DNA of 64,000 nt from positions 4,216,001-4,280,000 of the forward strand of contig CBDFNN010000004.1 in assembly GCA_965250215.1 (NCBI GenBank). Direction: 5' to 3'. The stretch is from CBDFNN01 sp965250215. GTDB lineage: Bacteria; Bacteroidota; Rhodothermia; Rhodothermales; DATKEJ01. The position numbers and the translations under genes were made by a program. Below are positions 8,727 through 17,961 of this stretch, piece after piece. How positions within the stretch are numbered: the first letter of the stretch is position 1; each line of letters opens with the position of its first letter. Under the pieces are notes generated by a model. The model saw only the letters and a program-made list of their open reading frames with translations, was not told the origin of the DNA and made no database searches.

Positions 8727-10535
8727 CTAGCGTGCTACTAAAAGTTGCCTCGTGCTTCGAATTCCGTTTGCCTCGGTATGTACGAAATAGGTCCCACTTG
8801 CGACGGCCGCTCCACTTTCGTCGAGCCCTGTCCAAATGAAGGAGTGCTTCCCAGCTTCTTTTTGTCCGTCGCTCAGAATTTTAATAAGCCGACCGGATAA
8901 ATCAACGATACTCATTTTTAGATAACTTGAAAAATCAATCTCTATAGAAATGGTTGTGCTCGCGTTGAATGGATTTGGATAGTTCTCAAAAATCTTAAGT
9001 GCTGAATTGGGGAGTTCGTTTGGCTCATTGGAAACGACGAATACTGCTTCTAAGGGTCCTCCATTGACATCGAATCCAACAAGACCTAAGGCGGAGCCAG
9101 ACTTCGGAGCACCGCTATCGATGCTATAGAATGCTTCTGTGTCTCCGATCTCATAGTGGCGGACGCTTCCGTCTTGCGTATCTGTCACCTGTACTATGTA
9201 TTCGAGCTGGTTCAATCCTGACGCAAAGACCCAAGTGTCTTGAGGCGATAAGTTGCCAGACTCAGCTCCGTCGAGAACTTTAACCAATACGTCTACATCG
9301 GTGTTGTTGAAGAAGTAAAGCAATTGATCATCTAAATCACGAGGTATCAGTACAGCCATGCCTTGTCCCGATGACTCACTATACACATGGAAAAAGGCAC
9401 CCGCGTCTTCTTCTTGATTGACTGACGCAAGAACCTGATCCGTTCCATTCACAAACCATTCTGCCTCCACTTGGAAGCGATCTCCGTTGAGACATAGGCT
9501 TTGATCAGTCGACTGGCATTTGGATTCCGTTGCCGACGACGCCTCCAGCACTTCGACTTCTCCAGTAGCATGTTTTACATCGACTGGCCTGTTGGATACA
9601 TTTATGTTTTGCACAACAACTGAGCGACTTCCAATACTTAGGCTGCTGTTTAATTCATTGTTACTTGGATCACTGTCCCCAGGTGACTCCAGCGAGGACG
9701 CAAAGGAATAAGGATACGTCCCTTCGATTCTTGCGGGTGTGGTTATACAAAAAAGAAGCAAGTCATCTCTAGGCTCGAGGCTAGGAAGTGAGCATGTGAC
9801 TGTTCCTAAGCTATTTTCGCATCCGGTGAACTGATTTTCCAAATTACACGAGATTAGGTCCGAGATAAATCCTGCCGGGAAATATCGACCATCACGAATA
9901 TCAAAGAATGCTGGAATGTCGTGAGTAAGCACAACATTGTTGGCAGTTGCCTCCCCCTGATTTCGGATAAAAACGTTATATATTAATATGCCTCCTTTAG
10001 CCACTTGGACCGGAGCCAATCCATCTGTGGTAGCGGGATAAAATATCCTCGGAGAAATATTTGCTAGAGGATTAGTAACAGTAACTAATAAAAGACTCAC
10101 ATCGTTGATGTCTTGGGGATCATTAATTGATCCGCTTACCTCCGCGGTATTTAGAACCAAACCAAGGGCATTCGGAATTACCACTATCGTAACGATACCC
10201 ATTACACCTTCATCAAAAGAGCCAAGTTCACAGCTCACATTATTTCCATCGATAGCACAATCTCCGGCAGTCATTCCATCGGCCGGGTGATCCTTCATCC
10301 AGGTAGCTGAGACAATAGTCATAGAGCTCGGTACCATATCGGAAACCGTAGCGTCAGTCGGACCAGCTGAGCCAAATGAGCCGATCGAGATAGCCAGGGA
10401 ATAAGTCAAAGTATCACCAACAGCGAGCTCTTGTTTGTCGGCCGTTTTCTCGATAGCGAGATCCGTTGCAAAGGATAGATTTGGTAAAAGCGCAAGACTG
10501 AGCGCGAACAGGCAAAGATATCGGACACTTTTCAT
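8727..10535 (-). CDS. Secreted DUF11-repeat protein with T9SS type A sorting domain (paralogue 2)
   Basis: A 602-residue protein with the same layout as its neighbour: signal peptide ending at SFATDLA, two DUF11-type beta domains, the CLNGDRFQVEAEW/YFFNNTDVDVLVKVLDG/WVFASGLNQLEYIVQVTD region, and a C-terminal T9SS type A domain (IFENYPNPFNASTTISIEI to LLVAR). It is closer to the distant third copy (57419-59227) than to the adjacent one; for example both share YEIGDTEAFYSI- and YEVENRESFFSV-like segments and IRSTRQ/IRSTKS near the end. This suggests dispersal of copies after an older duplication. Confidence 0.8.
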   Translation of the reverse strand: MKSVRYLCLFALSLALLPNLSFATDLAIEKTADKQELAVGDTLTYSLAISIGSFGSAGPTDATVSDMVPSSMTIVSATWMKDHPADGMTAGDCAIDGNNVSCELGSFDEGVMGIVTIVVIPNALGLVLNTAEVSGSINDPQDINDVSLLLVTVTNPLANISPRIFYPATTDGLAPVQVAKGGILIYNVFIRNQGEATANNVVLTHDIPAFFDIRDGRYFPAGFISDLISCNLENQFTGCENSLGTVTCSLPSLEPRDDLLLFCITTPARIEGTYPYSFASSLESPGDSDPSNNELNSSLSIGSRSVVVQNINVSNRPVDVKHATGEVEVLEASSATESKCQSTDQSLCLNGDRFQVEAEWFVNGTDQVLASVNQEEDAGAFFHVYSESSGQGMAVLIPRDLDDQLLYFFNNTDVDVLVKVLDGAESGNLSPQDTWVFASGLNQLEYIVQVTDTQDGSVRHYEIGDTEAFYSIDSGAPKSGSALGLVGFDVNGGPLEAVFVVSNEPNELPNSALKIFENYPNPFNASTTISIEIDFSSYLKMSIVDLSGRLIKILSDGQKEAGKHSFIWTGLDESGAAVASGTYFVHTEANGIRSTRQLLVAR

Positions 10536-10582
10536 ATGGACCAGAACGGGAATGTTGGAGTGATTAGGCGAACAGTGATACG

Positions 10583-10592
10583 CTAATATACT
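10583..10592 (-). promoter_or_regulatory. Conserved AT-rich box upstream of paralogue 2
   Basis: Second copy of the 10-mer CTAATATACT at almost the same distance (48 bases) from the start codon as in the spacer of paralogue 1. Candidate promoter element on the minus strand. Confidence 0.4.
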
Positions 10593-10631
10593 ATAGAGAG
10601 CTAAGGGAGCCTAGAAGGAGGGATAGGGACT

Positions 10632-10655
10632 GAGGGGCTAGGGGGCTGAGGGGCT
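10632..10655. repeat. 8-bp tandem repeat x3 upstream of paralogue 2
   Basis: GAGGGGCT, AGGGGGCT, GAGGGGCT in tandem, in the position equivalent to 8602-8625. Confidence 0.8.
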
Positions 10656-10661
10656 AAGAAA

Positions 10662-10697
10662 GACACTGATTAACTTGCGGTAAATACTACCCGTGTC
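10662..10697 (-). promoter_or_regulatory. Conserved hairpin element (copy B) in duplicated spacer
   Basis: Outer stem GACAC (10662-10666) with GTGTC (10693-10697). Inner stem ATTAAC with GTAAAT (one mismatch) over loop TTGCG. Compared with copy A, C/G in the outer stem has become A/T on both sides, preserving pairing. Confidence 0.5.
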
Positions 10698-10709
10698 AAC
10701 ATTCACAAC

Positions 10710-10737
10710 CTAGCTCTACTACTATAAATCCTCCTCT
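10710..10737. repeat. 28-bp identical spacer element (copy B)
   Basis: Identical to 8680-8707. It lies just downstream of the stop codon of the TolC-like gene (minus strand), seven bases from it. Confidence 0.8.
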
Positions 10738-10743
10738 CCTCTT

Positions 10744-12123
10744 CTACAATCTTCCTACATCTTCCGGTAGCGTACCTAGAGCATCGAGTAGGTTGAGAAC
10801 CGATACATTGTAGTCCCTTGTCTTACTTAGATAACTGGCTCGCATCTCCAGATTGCTCTGCAATGCCTTGATCAGGTTCTCAGTATTTCCAATCTCAAGA
10901 TCGAAATTAATTTGCTCGGTTCTAAGCCATTCCCCACTGATTCGCACGGCCTCGGATTGGCTATCCATCGCGGCTTTCTTAATAAGTGCTTTTCGATAGG
11001 CTTCTTCAACTTCGAGATCGATAAGGATTTCTGCGCCCTCTCTTAGTGCTAGCACTTCTTGCTGTTGCGCCCGAGCTTGGGCAACTTTGGCTTTCGTTTG
11101 TGAGAAGTTGAGATTGAATCTAAGTCCAACACCGGCCTCAAATCCACTTCCGATAAAGGGATCGCTGATAAAAGGGTTCTTCTGCTTGTAATGACCTGGT
11201 GCATATCCGATGCGCCCACTTGCACCAAGAACAATTTTTGGATAGTAGTCTGACTTCGCAACTTTCAGGAGATGTGATCTAGCCGCATAGGCCGATTTAG
11301 CCTTCTTGATTTCAGGCCGCTGGGACTGAGCCCTTAACTGGTAGTCGTCCAAGCTTTTCATCTCAATTTGAAAAGCCTCCAGACTTTCTTTGTCTGGGGC
11401 AACGAGCTGACCTTCTTCAAGGAATAGCTGCTTGCCGAGTGCTGATCGCGCGAGACGAAGACTCTCGTTCACTTCAACCACTCTAGCAAGATAGTCTTGC
11501 TTTACAATCTTGACCTGGAAGAGGTCGGCGTCATCGACATCTTCTGCACCCTCTTCGAGAAGCTTTTCCACCTCCCCTTCAGCTTGCTCTAGGACCTTCC
11601 CAGTCTCGTCCGCAAGTCGTTTCAATTCCATTGCAAGAAGTAGGTCCACATAGTTGACAGCCACGCGACGGGCTACGGTCAAAGTTTTGTCCTGTCCATT
11701 CGCCTCAGCTACTCCGATCCCTTCTCGAGCGGCATTGATCGATCCACGAATTTGACCAAAAGTGTAGAGAGGTTGAACGATGTCCAGTTGGACTTGATTG
11801 AATGGACTAAGATTGGACCACTGGTAGCGAAGCGCCGGATCCAAGTACAAGTCATTGACGGGGAATTCGGATTCAGAAAGACCAGGTGCTAAGGAATGTG
11901 CCGATTGTAGATTGAACTGCGTCAAATATCGATTGGCCTTGGCGAAGGAATGAAGAGACTCTGCGGCATAAATTTTACTCTTTTCAACTTTCAGCTCAGG
12001 ACTCATCTCAATCGCACGAGCTACGCTTTCCCCGAGAGAAATCCGAAGAGTGTCCTGAGCATAAACAGGCAGAATGCCCGTGGTCAATATCACCAGACTG
12101 AGAAATATACTATATCGTGTCAT
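10744..12123 (-). CDS. TolC-family outer-membrane efflux protein
   Basis: A 459-residue protein with signal peptide (IFLSLVILTTGILPVYAQ) and two repeats of the OEP domain. Features are LRISLGESVARAIEMSPELKVEKSKIYAAES near the N-terminus, PLYTFGQIRGSINAAREGI, long amphipathic helices rich in A, E and K, and RFNLNFSQTKAKVAQARAQQQE in the second half. TolC proteins form trimeric outer-membrane channels for tripartite efflux or type I export. No membrane-fusion protein or RND/ABC pump is adjacent, so the partner is unknown. It lies upstream of the T9SS paralogue pair on the same strand, with a 208-base spacer that includes a hairpin. Confidence 0.85.
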   Translation of the reverse strand: MTRYSIFLSLVILTTGILPVYAQDTLRISLGESVARAIEMSPELKVEKSKIYAAESLHSFAKANRYLTQFNLQSAHSLAPGLSESEFPVNDLYLDPALRYQWSNLSPFNQVQLDIVQPLYTFGQIRGSINAAREGIGVAEANGQDKTLTVARRVAVNYVDLLLAMELKRLADETGKVLEQAEGEVEKLLEEGAEDVDDADLFQVKIVKQDYLARVVEVNESLRLARSALGKQLFLEEGQLVAPDKESLEAFQIEMKSLDDYQLRAQSQRPEIKKAKSAYAARSHLLKVAKSDYYPKIVLGASGRIGYAPGHYKQKNPFISDPFIGSGFEAGVGLRFNLNFSQTKAKVAQARAQQQEVLALREGAEILIDLEVEEAYRKALIKKAAMDSQSEAVRISGEWLRTEQINFDLEIGNTENLIKALQSNLEMRASYLSKTRDYNVSVLNLLDALGTLPEDVGRL

Positions 12124-12632
12124 CTATGCTATACGCCTTTAAGAATCATTGGGTACAACTGAAAAGCCGTTCGGTCTCCATGAAAGACGTCGCGGCCCAC
12201 TTTTTTCCCTCTCTACATTCGCCCATTTCCAGACCGAGATTTCAAGACCTAGTCCGTGTTTCATACGCTTGGTTGGCAAGATCATAGGTGAAGGATTTAT
12301 CGCCCGACTTTGGGAAGTTTCAAGTTTCGAGTGCCGAGTAGCGAGTAGCGAGTAGCGAGTGCACAGTTAGATTTTCTTGGCAGGGCACTTTCTATCTGAG
12401 AAAAGTGCGAACTCTAAATGGTAGTGAGGTAGAAATTGATGCCCAATCTGAAAATTGTTTGTCCTCTCAAACAACAATTCGACCTATATTTAGGTTACTC
12501 TCTATATAAGATGTCAAAAGAATGGATCTGCTGCCAATAGATCACATCCAAACTAGCAGGGCTCGTGTCCCTTCGGCAGTAACAAAGTCCTTTTCATTGC
12601 CGTAGCAACAAGTCTATCCAGCACCTAACCCG
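12124..12632. other. Divergent intergenic region between TolC-like and sensor-phosphatase genes
   Basis: About 500 bases without a convincing gene. It holds a 7-bp repeat array (12329-12363) and an inverted repeat TTGTTTG (12455-12461) / CAAACAA (12468-12474) about 160 bases before the sensor start. Promoters for both divergent genes must lie here; none can be pinned down by eye. Confidence 0.5.
12329..12363. repeat. 7-bp tandem repeat (GAGTAGC) x5
   Basis: Units GAGTGCC, GAGTAGC, GAGTAGC, GAGTAGC, GAGTGCA; the three central copies are perfect. Confidence 0.9.
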
Positions 12633-15600
12633 ATGAAGATCTTTCGCAACTTTGTAGCTTTCTTTGCAGGCTTGACCATTCTCGCCGGACTACCCTTGCA
12701 TTCCGCCCAGGCACAGAGCCTAACTCTTCCCGAAAACCCGATCGTCAATCATTCTCAGTATCGATCCATACAATTTGATCGGCTGTCTATCCAAGAAGGA
12801 TTGATGCAACGAAGCGCGACTGCACTCAAGCAAGACAGGCACGGTTTCATGTGGATCGGTACACAGGATGGAGTCAATCGATACGACGGATACAGTTTCG
12901 ACTCATTCAAATCTGATCCCGATGATTCAACGACTATTCAGCCAGGCTTTGTCGGAGATATCATCGAAGACAGCCAAGGAGATGTATGGATTGCAAGCAA
13001 TCAAGGTCTTAGCCGGCATGATGCCTTAACCGACGGTTTTGAGCGCTTTGTCATAAATGAGGACATTTGGGAAGTCGCGGAAGGAGAACCTGGCGTAATA
13101 TGGATGGCGGCGATCAATTCTGGATTGAAAAAATTAGATGTCGAGTCGGGTAGTATTACAGGATCCGATGAACTATTTGATGGTCTGTTCAAATTCAAAC
13201 CTATCACCTCTCTAGAAACCCAATCAAATGGTGATCTTTGGATAGGCACCGCTGATAGTGGGCTTTACATCGCCGATGCCAATACTCAAACCGTAAGGCA
13301 TTATCCCTCCGGAGAAAACGGTCTTGGCCCTGGGCCGATTTTAAGTATCTATGAAGATTCCAATCAATCAATGTGGGTGGGCGCTTGGGGCTTGAACCGC
13401 TGGAATCCAGATAGTGAAAACTTTGAAAACGCACTTCCAAATCCGGAGCTAAGGCTCAAAGGAAGGCGTTCACTCAAATCAAACGAAAACTTGGTAACCG
13501 CCATTCTCGAAGATGACAATGAAAGTCTTTGGGTCGGAATGGGATTTGGACATGGGACTCCAGAGGGCGGCGGGATAGCAGAGTTTGATAAAGAGAAGAA
13601 GACTTTTTATCGATATCGGAACGATCCTTCCAATGCGAACACACTTCGGAACGACAATGTCTTCGCTCTGGAGAAAGACAGAAATGGCAACGTCTGGGTA
13701 GGCACGGCCACTGAAGGCGTCAGTCGTTTTGATGCCATGCCCAAGCCCTTCTCGCTTTACTCAAATACTCCGAGTAGCGAATTTCCTTATTTGAGGGGAG
13801 GATCTGCGAGAGGCGTCACCATAGATCGCGACGGAGTATTGTGGATTGTTATGACCGACGGAGTGCTCAATCGCATCGATCGGGAAAATGGGAGTCACGA
13901 CTATTTTGAACTCGGTCAAAATCTCATGTACATCATGCAGGAAAAGGGTGGCTTGTTGATGGCTGGAAATGGTCAGGGATATGGCCTACTTTTCGACCCA
14001 GTTACCAAGCGCATCACTAAGAAGCTGAACCCCAAAACTAGGCGGGGCGGCCTCTTCCAAACTCGAAACGGAGACATCTATCGAGGTCTGGATCTCTATG
14101 ATTCTGAGTCTCAAGAATTCCTTAAATCTGATAGTGAGATCGAGTTTTTACGAATTCAGCACGAGGATGAAGACGGAGTTCTTTGGTTTTCGGCACACCA
14201 AGGTTTGTTGGGAAATTTTAATCCGCAAAGCGGTGAGACTCAGTCCTTCGACGGTGTCAGACCCGGCCGAGCCATGATTGTAAGAAAGCAGGAGCCCGGC
14301 GTACTGTGGATAGCCGATGTTGGAGGTGGGTTAAGACGTCACGATACCCATAGCGGAGAGAGCAAGAGATATTCCGAGCAGAATAGCGACTTAAACAACA
14401 ACACCCTCTACAGCATTTTCGATGACGAGGAAGGCCATTTATGGATGAGCTCCAATGACGGCATCATCAAGTTTGAACCTGAGACGGAGACCTTCCATTC
14501 ATTTGGAGTTGGCAATGGTTTACAAAGCCAAGAATTCGACTCCGGATCTGAATACAAAAGTCCTGAAGGAGAGATCTTCTTTGGTGGCGCAAATGGTGTC
14601 AACTCATTCTATCCTCACCTAGTCGAGGTCGACCCGGTTGTGCCTGATGTTGTATTGACGGAAGTACGTCTTTTCAATCAAAAACTTAAAGCGGGTCCAG
14701 ATTCACCAATCGATGTCCCAATAAACGAGCTTCAAACTCTGAAGTTGGATCACAATGAGAATGATCTGACTTTCGAATATGTTGGGATACAATTTGACAG
14801 ACCAGAAAAAAATCAGTACGCCTACAAGCTAGACAACTACGACGCGGATTGGCGCTTTGTGGGTGATCAGAGAAGAGCGACCTACACTAGTCTTGATCCT
14901 GGGTCGTATTCCTTCAATGTCAAATCCGCTAACGCTGATGGTGTCTGGAACGATGACCCTATTTCATTTGACGTGACCATCTCCCCACCTTGGTGGCGAA
15001 CAATTTGGGCCTACCTCCTTTTCGGCATGACCCTCCTACTCAGTGGCATTGGTGTTGATAGATTCCAGCGGGCGAGAGTGATTCAAGTGGAGCGAGGAAA
15101 GGCCGAGTTGACCGCAAAGGAATTACGAGCCCGGGCAGCTGAAGCCACGGCTGATCTTCTAAAATCTGAAAATCGCCGTCAAACGCAGGAGTTAGATTCG
15201 GCTCGGGAGTTGCAGCTTTCCATGTTGCCTGCCAAAGTCCCCGAACTGTCTCAATTAAGGATCAAGACCTTTATGAAAACGGCTGTCGAGGTTGGTGGAG
15301 ACTACTACGATTTTGAGCTAGACGAAGAGGGTACTCTGACTTGCGCCATCGGAGATGCAACCGGTCACGGCACAAGGGCTGGTACTATGGTCACAGCTAC
15401 CAAGAGCCTTTGGAATGCATACTCAAGAGAAAAAGATCTTGCATCGATCCTACGGAAGAGTCACAAAGCGCTGAGAAAGCTGGGACTACCCAGCCTATAC
15501 ATGTCATTGGCATTAGCAAGAATCAAGGATAATACCCTTGAGCTAGTCGGCGCGGGACTTCCAGATGCCTTGATATTCCGAGCTAGGACGGGGAAAGTGG

Positions 15601-15896
15601 AAAGCTTTTCACTAAAGGGCATTCCTTTGGGTGGCCCTCACGACATGCCCTTCTCCTCCGTCACGACAAAATTTGAGACTGGTGATACCTTGCTTTTGAT
15701 GACCGACGGTTTTGCCGAGCTCTTCAACGAACAAGGTGAAATGCTCGGCTATGAAGAAGCTGTCCTAAAATTCAGGGCCCTTGCTTCGAAAAGTGTCGAA
15801 GAAATTGTCGCTGGCTTAGAGGCAGAAGGCATCGCATGGTCTGGTTCAAGACCTGTTGATGACGACATCACCTTCCTTGTTATTAAGTATATCTAG
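12633..15896 (+). CDS. Beta-propeller sensor with Y_Y_Y domain fused to SpoIIE/PP2C phosphatase
   Basis: A 1087-residue protein. After the signal peptide (1-28) come many Reg_prop repeats (GFMWIGTQDGVNRYDG, GDVWIASNQGLSRHD, GDLWIGTADSGLY, GNVWVGTATEGVSRF) forming two periplasmic propellers. A Y_Y_Y domain follows (~710-783, YAYKLDNYDADWRFV). One membrane helix lies at ~786-808, then a coiled coil, then a PP2C-type SpoIIE phosphatase (~855-1087) with VGGDYYDF, IGDATGHGTRAGTMV, LLLMTDGFAELF and DDDITFLVIKY. Extracellular ligand sensing probably controls a Ser/Thr phosphatase, as in partner-switching anti-sigma systems. No histidine kinase or anti-sigma gene is adjacent. A decayed relative of its phosphatase end lies at 42120-42467. 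Confidence 0.85.
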   Translation: MKIFRNFVAFFAGLTILAGLPLHSAQAQSLTLPENPIVNHSQYRSIQFDRLSIQEGLMQRSATALKQDRHGFMWIGTQDGVNRYDGYSFDSFKSDPDDSTTIQPGFVGDIIEDSQGDVWIASNQGLSRHDALTDGFERFVINEDIWEVAEGEPGVIWMAAINSGLKKLDVESGSITGSDELFDGLFKFKPITSLETQSNGDLWIGTADSGLYIADANTQTVRHYPSGENGLGPGPILSIYEDSNQSMWVGAWGLNRWNPDSENFENALPNPELRLKGRRSLKSNENLVTAILEDDNESLWVGMGFGHGTPEGGGIAEFDKEKKTFYRYRNDPSNANTLRNDNVFALEKDRNGNVWVGTATEGVSRFDAMPKPFSLYSNTPSSEFPYLRGGSARGVTIDRDGVLWIVMTDGVLNRIDRENGSHDYFELGQNLMYIMQEKGGLLMAGNGQGYGLLFDPVTKRITKKLNPKTRRGGLFQTRNGDIYRGLDLYDSESQEFLKSDSEIEFLRIQHEDEDGVLWFSAHQGLLGNFNPQSGETQSFDGVRPGRAMIVRKQEPGVLWIADVGGGLRRHDTHSGESKRYSEQNSDLNNNTLYSIFDDEEGHLWMSSNDGIIKFEPETETFHSFGVGNGLQSQEFDSGSEYKSPEGEIFFGGANGVNSFYPHLVEVDPVVPDVVLTEVRLFNQKLKAGPDSPIDVPINELQTLKLDHNENDLTFEYVGIQFDRPEKNQYAYKLDNYDADWRFVGDQRRATYTSLDPGSYSFNVKSANADGVWNDDPISFDVTISPPWWRTIWAYLLFGMTLLLSGIGVDRFQRARVIQVERGKAELTAKELRARAAEATADLLKSENRRQTQELDSARELQLSMLPAKVPELSQLRIKTFMKTAVEVGGDYYDFELDEEGTLTCAIGDATGHGTRAGTMVTATKSLWNAYSREKDLASILRKSHKALRKLGLPSLYMSLALARIKDNTLELVGAGLPDALIFRARTGKVESFSLKGIPLGGPHDMPFSSVTTKFETGDTLLLMTDGFAELFNEQGEMLGYEEAVLKFRALASKSVEEIVAGLEAEGIAWSGSRPVDDDITFLVIKYI

Positions 15897-16006
15897 TTAG
15901 ACGCTGTCGTGTTAAGGCTTCATTCCTTGGTCGCAGAAAAATTGAATGACTTTGTTCAATCCCGAAAAAACGACGATGGCGACGAGCCAAGGAGAGATTC
16001 ACGAGG

Positions 16007-17248
16007 CTAATTCAACTCATTTATCAGATCGATAACTTTTTGTCGGAGTGGATTGGCTGTCTCAAGAGATATGAGGGCCATTTCAGCATTCGACATGGCC
16101 TCTTCTCTCTTATTCTGAGCGGCCAGAACTTGTGCCAGCTGGAAAAGAGCATTCGATGACTTAGGGTGATGTCTCAAGTTTGCTCTGGCCAAGTTTACCG
16201 CCAATTCGAAATCGGTCTTAGATCTCAAGCTAGATAAGAGATAGTTGGTTACAGCCTCGTGGCCCTTCCCATGATTCTCAACAAGATCGATCAACTCCTC
16301 TCGATGACCATCATTTAGATAGGTCCAAGCAAATCGGCTCCAGATAATATCCGGGACGGCAACTTCATAGCCCATTTTTTCTGAATACTCCGTCGCGTAT
16401 CTCTCCATCATCTTCATGCCTCCAATACCCTTTAGCCACTTGATGGAATTCAGACGAAAGAGGTCTTTGATTGATGGATTGATCCATCCCTCGAAAATAA
16501 ATTTGAATGCCTCGTACGTGGCCGGCATCGGAACAGAACCGTGAGATTCTTCGGGATAATAGGTGACACCATGTTTGAGATATTCGCCATCGTCTAGAAT
16601 CTTTTCGAGCTCCTCGATCGGCTCGCGGAAGGACTGATGCTCACTGCCAACCGACATGTGAACATGCTTCATCGACTCGGCGATCTGTGGTAAAGCTAAT
16701 TCGATTTCCGATACACTCGGCAAATTTTCTCTCTTCAGTACAGGGCTGATTGAGATCATCGCGTCAAAAGCATCAGGATCCTTCAAGGCCTGATACCATG
16801 TAAAGGAGCCACCGAGTGAATGACCAATTAAGAGCGCATAGTCATTTATGCGATACTTCTCAGCTAACCACTCGCGAAGTTCAACCGTAAGAAACTGGCG
16901 AAATTCCTCGCGTTGCCCTGTTCCTAATTCTGTATTGCGATTGTTTTGTCCTACTCCCACAACGATGGCTTCGTCCATACTGTGGACACGGGCCAGACTT
17001 TGAGCGCTTACTTGTGTCGAGGTGAAATGTCCATACCCATCGAGGACGTAAATGACAGGATAGGATCGCGAGCCCTGGTAGTAGCTGTCCGGTAAACCGA
17101 TAAATATATCTCGCGACTGGTCGAGGATATCGGAATGAATCTTGAACTGCTGGCCAATAACGATATCTATCGGATCAGATGTTTGGGCAATTGTGAAACT
17201 TGGAATCAGTAGGGCGAGAGCAATAAGGAATAGTCGATTCTTAGACAT
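16007..17248 (-). CDS. Secreted esterase (PF00756-type alpha/beta hydrolase) with TPR-like C-terminus
   Basis: 413 residues from the ATG at 17248, chosen because it gives a clean signal peptide (MSKNRLFLIALALLIPSFTIAQ); the open frame runs further upstream to 17407 but overlaps the divergent VOC gene. Residues ~30-290 are an esterase-D/enterochelin-esterase-like fold with the nucleophile elbow GHSLGG (Ser144) and a late SHGSVP histidine. The C-terminal ~100 residues contain helical repeats (NLARANLRHHPKSSNALFQLAQVLAAQNKREEAMSNAEMAL) of TPR type. The substrate is unknown; similar proteins hydrolyse esters of siderophores, sugars or acyl chains. Confidence 0.8.
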   Translation of the reverse strand: MSKNRLFLIALALLIPSFTIAQTSDPIDIVIGQQFKIHSDILDQSRDIFIGLPDSYYQGSRSYPVIYVLDGYGHFTSTQVSAQSLARVHSMDEAIVVGVGQNNRNTELGTGQREEFRQFLTVELREWLAEKYRINDYALLIGHSLGGSFTWYQALKDPDAFDAMISISPVLKRENLPSVSEIELALPQIAESMKHVHMSVGSEHQSFREPIEELEKILDDGEYLKHGVTYYPEESHGSVPMPATYEAFKFIFEGWINPSIKDLFRLNSIKWLKGIGGMKMMERYATEYSEKMGYEVAVPDIIWSRFAWTYLNDGHREELIDLVENHGKGHEAVTNYLLSSLRSKTDFELAVNLARANLRHHPKSSNALFQLAQVLAAQNKREEAMSNAEMALISLETANPLRQKVIDLINELN

Positions 17249-17381
17249 AAAGGTGCTTAGATGTATGTCACAATTAACTGAAGGAGCATGAAAATGTTGT
17301 GCCGACGATTGGCTAGGTCCCGTATCTTTCCGTCGTCTTAAAACTCCTTCCTTCACTAGCCCGCAGTATACCCCACGTGCC

Positions 17382-17747
17382 ATGATAGTCCGATTCAAGA
17401 GAGTCAACCACGTTCAGATTTCCATACCTCCTGGTGGTGAGGATGACGCGCGAACATTCTACGGAGAAGTTCTTTCCTTGGAGGAAATCGAAACACCCGA
17501 GGTCCTGCGAGAGAGAGGATTTTTCTGGTATCAAATAGGAGACACGGAACTTCACCTCGGACCAGAGGAAGGGTTCAAGGTCTCGAGGGGCCATCCGGCC
17601 TATGAGGTGGACGACCTGAAGAAGTTAAGAGTTTATTTCGCGAGTCTAGGAGTCAAGATTACTGAGACTGCGAAGCTTCCAGATCGGGATAGGTTCTTTG
17701 TTTATGATCCATTTGGGAATCGGATTGAGTTGATCGAAATGGGATGA
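17382..17747 (+). CDS. VOC-superfamily (glyoxalase-like) protein
   Basis: A 121-residue single-domain protein. It starts VNHVQISIPPGGEDDARTFYGEVLSL, has WYQIGDTELHLGPEEGF in the middle, and ends in RFFVYDPFGNRIELIE. These are the paired beta-alpha-beta-beta-beta units of the glyoxalase/bleomycin-resistance/dioxygenase fold, with metal-ligand candidates His (in NHVQ) and the C-terminal Glu. Divergent from the esterase gene with 133 bases between starts. The substrate cannot be assigned. A 7-bp repeat array begins immediately after the stop codon. Confidence 0.8.
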   Translation: MIVRFKRVNHVQISIPPGGEDDARTFYGEVLSLEEIETPEVLRERGFFWYQIGDTELHLGPEEGFKVSRGHPAYEVDDLKKLRVYFASLGVKITETAKLPDRDRFFVYDPFGNRIELIEMG

Positions 17748-17772
17748 GTCCGTGTTCCGTGTTCCGTGTTCC
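17748..17772. repeat. 7-bp tandem repeat (GTGTTCC) x3.5 directly after a stop codon
   Basis: GTCC then three perfect GTGTTCC units start at the base after the VOC stop codon. A further two copies of TACGAGT lie at 17827-17840. Confidence 0.9.
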
Positions 17773-17902
17773 GAAGGGGCCCAATCCTGATCTTTTCGCT
17801 GAGTTCCAAAGATCCGATCTTCACAATACGAGTTACGAGTATATCCGCCCAACGCGTAACGCAAGCTTTCAGGCCGATCTGTCAATTTGCCGGACATCGG
17901 AA

Positions 17903-17958
17903 ATTCGGGCAATCTGATAATCGGACAATCAGAAAATCGGACAATCGGACAATCGGAT
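17903..17958. repeat. 8-bp tandem repeat (AATCGGAC-type) x6-7
   Basis: Successive units AATCTGAT, AATCGGAC, AATCAGAA, AATCGGAC, AATCGGAC, AATCGGAT, preceded by a weaker unit. The array ends three bases before the stop codon of the minus-strand gene at 17962. Confidence 0.9.
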
Positions 17959-17961
17959 ATC

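Noticed and set aside
12455..12474. Inverted repeat TTGTTTG/CAAACAA upstream of the sensor phosphatase
   Set aside because: Seven base pairs in AT-rich DNA may be chance; noted only as a weak operator candidate.
17903..17958. Possible CRISPR array
   Set aside because: The unit is 8 bases with no spacers of constant length and no cas genes nearby; it is a simple tandem repeat.
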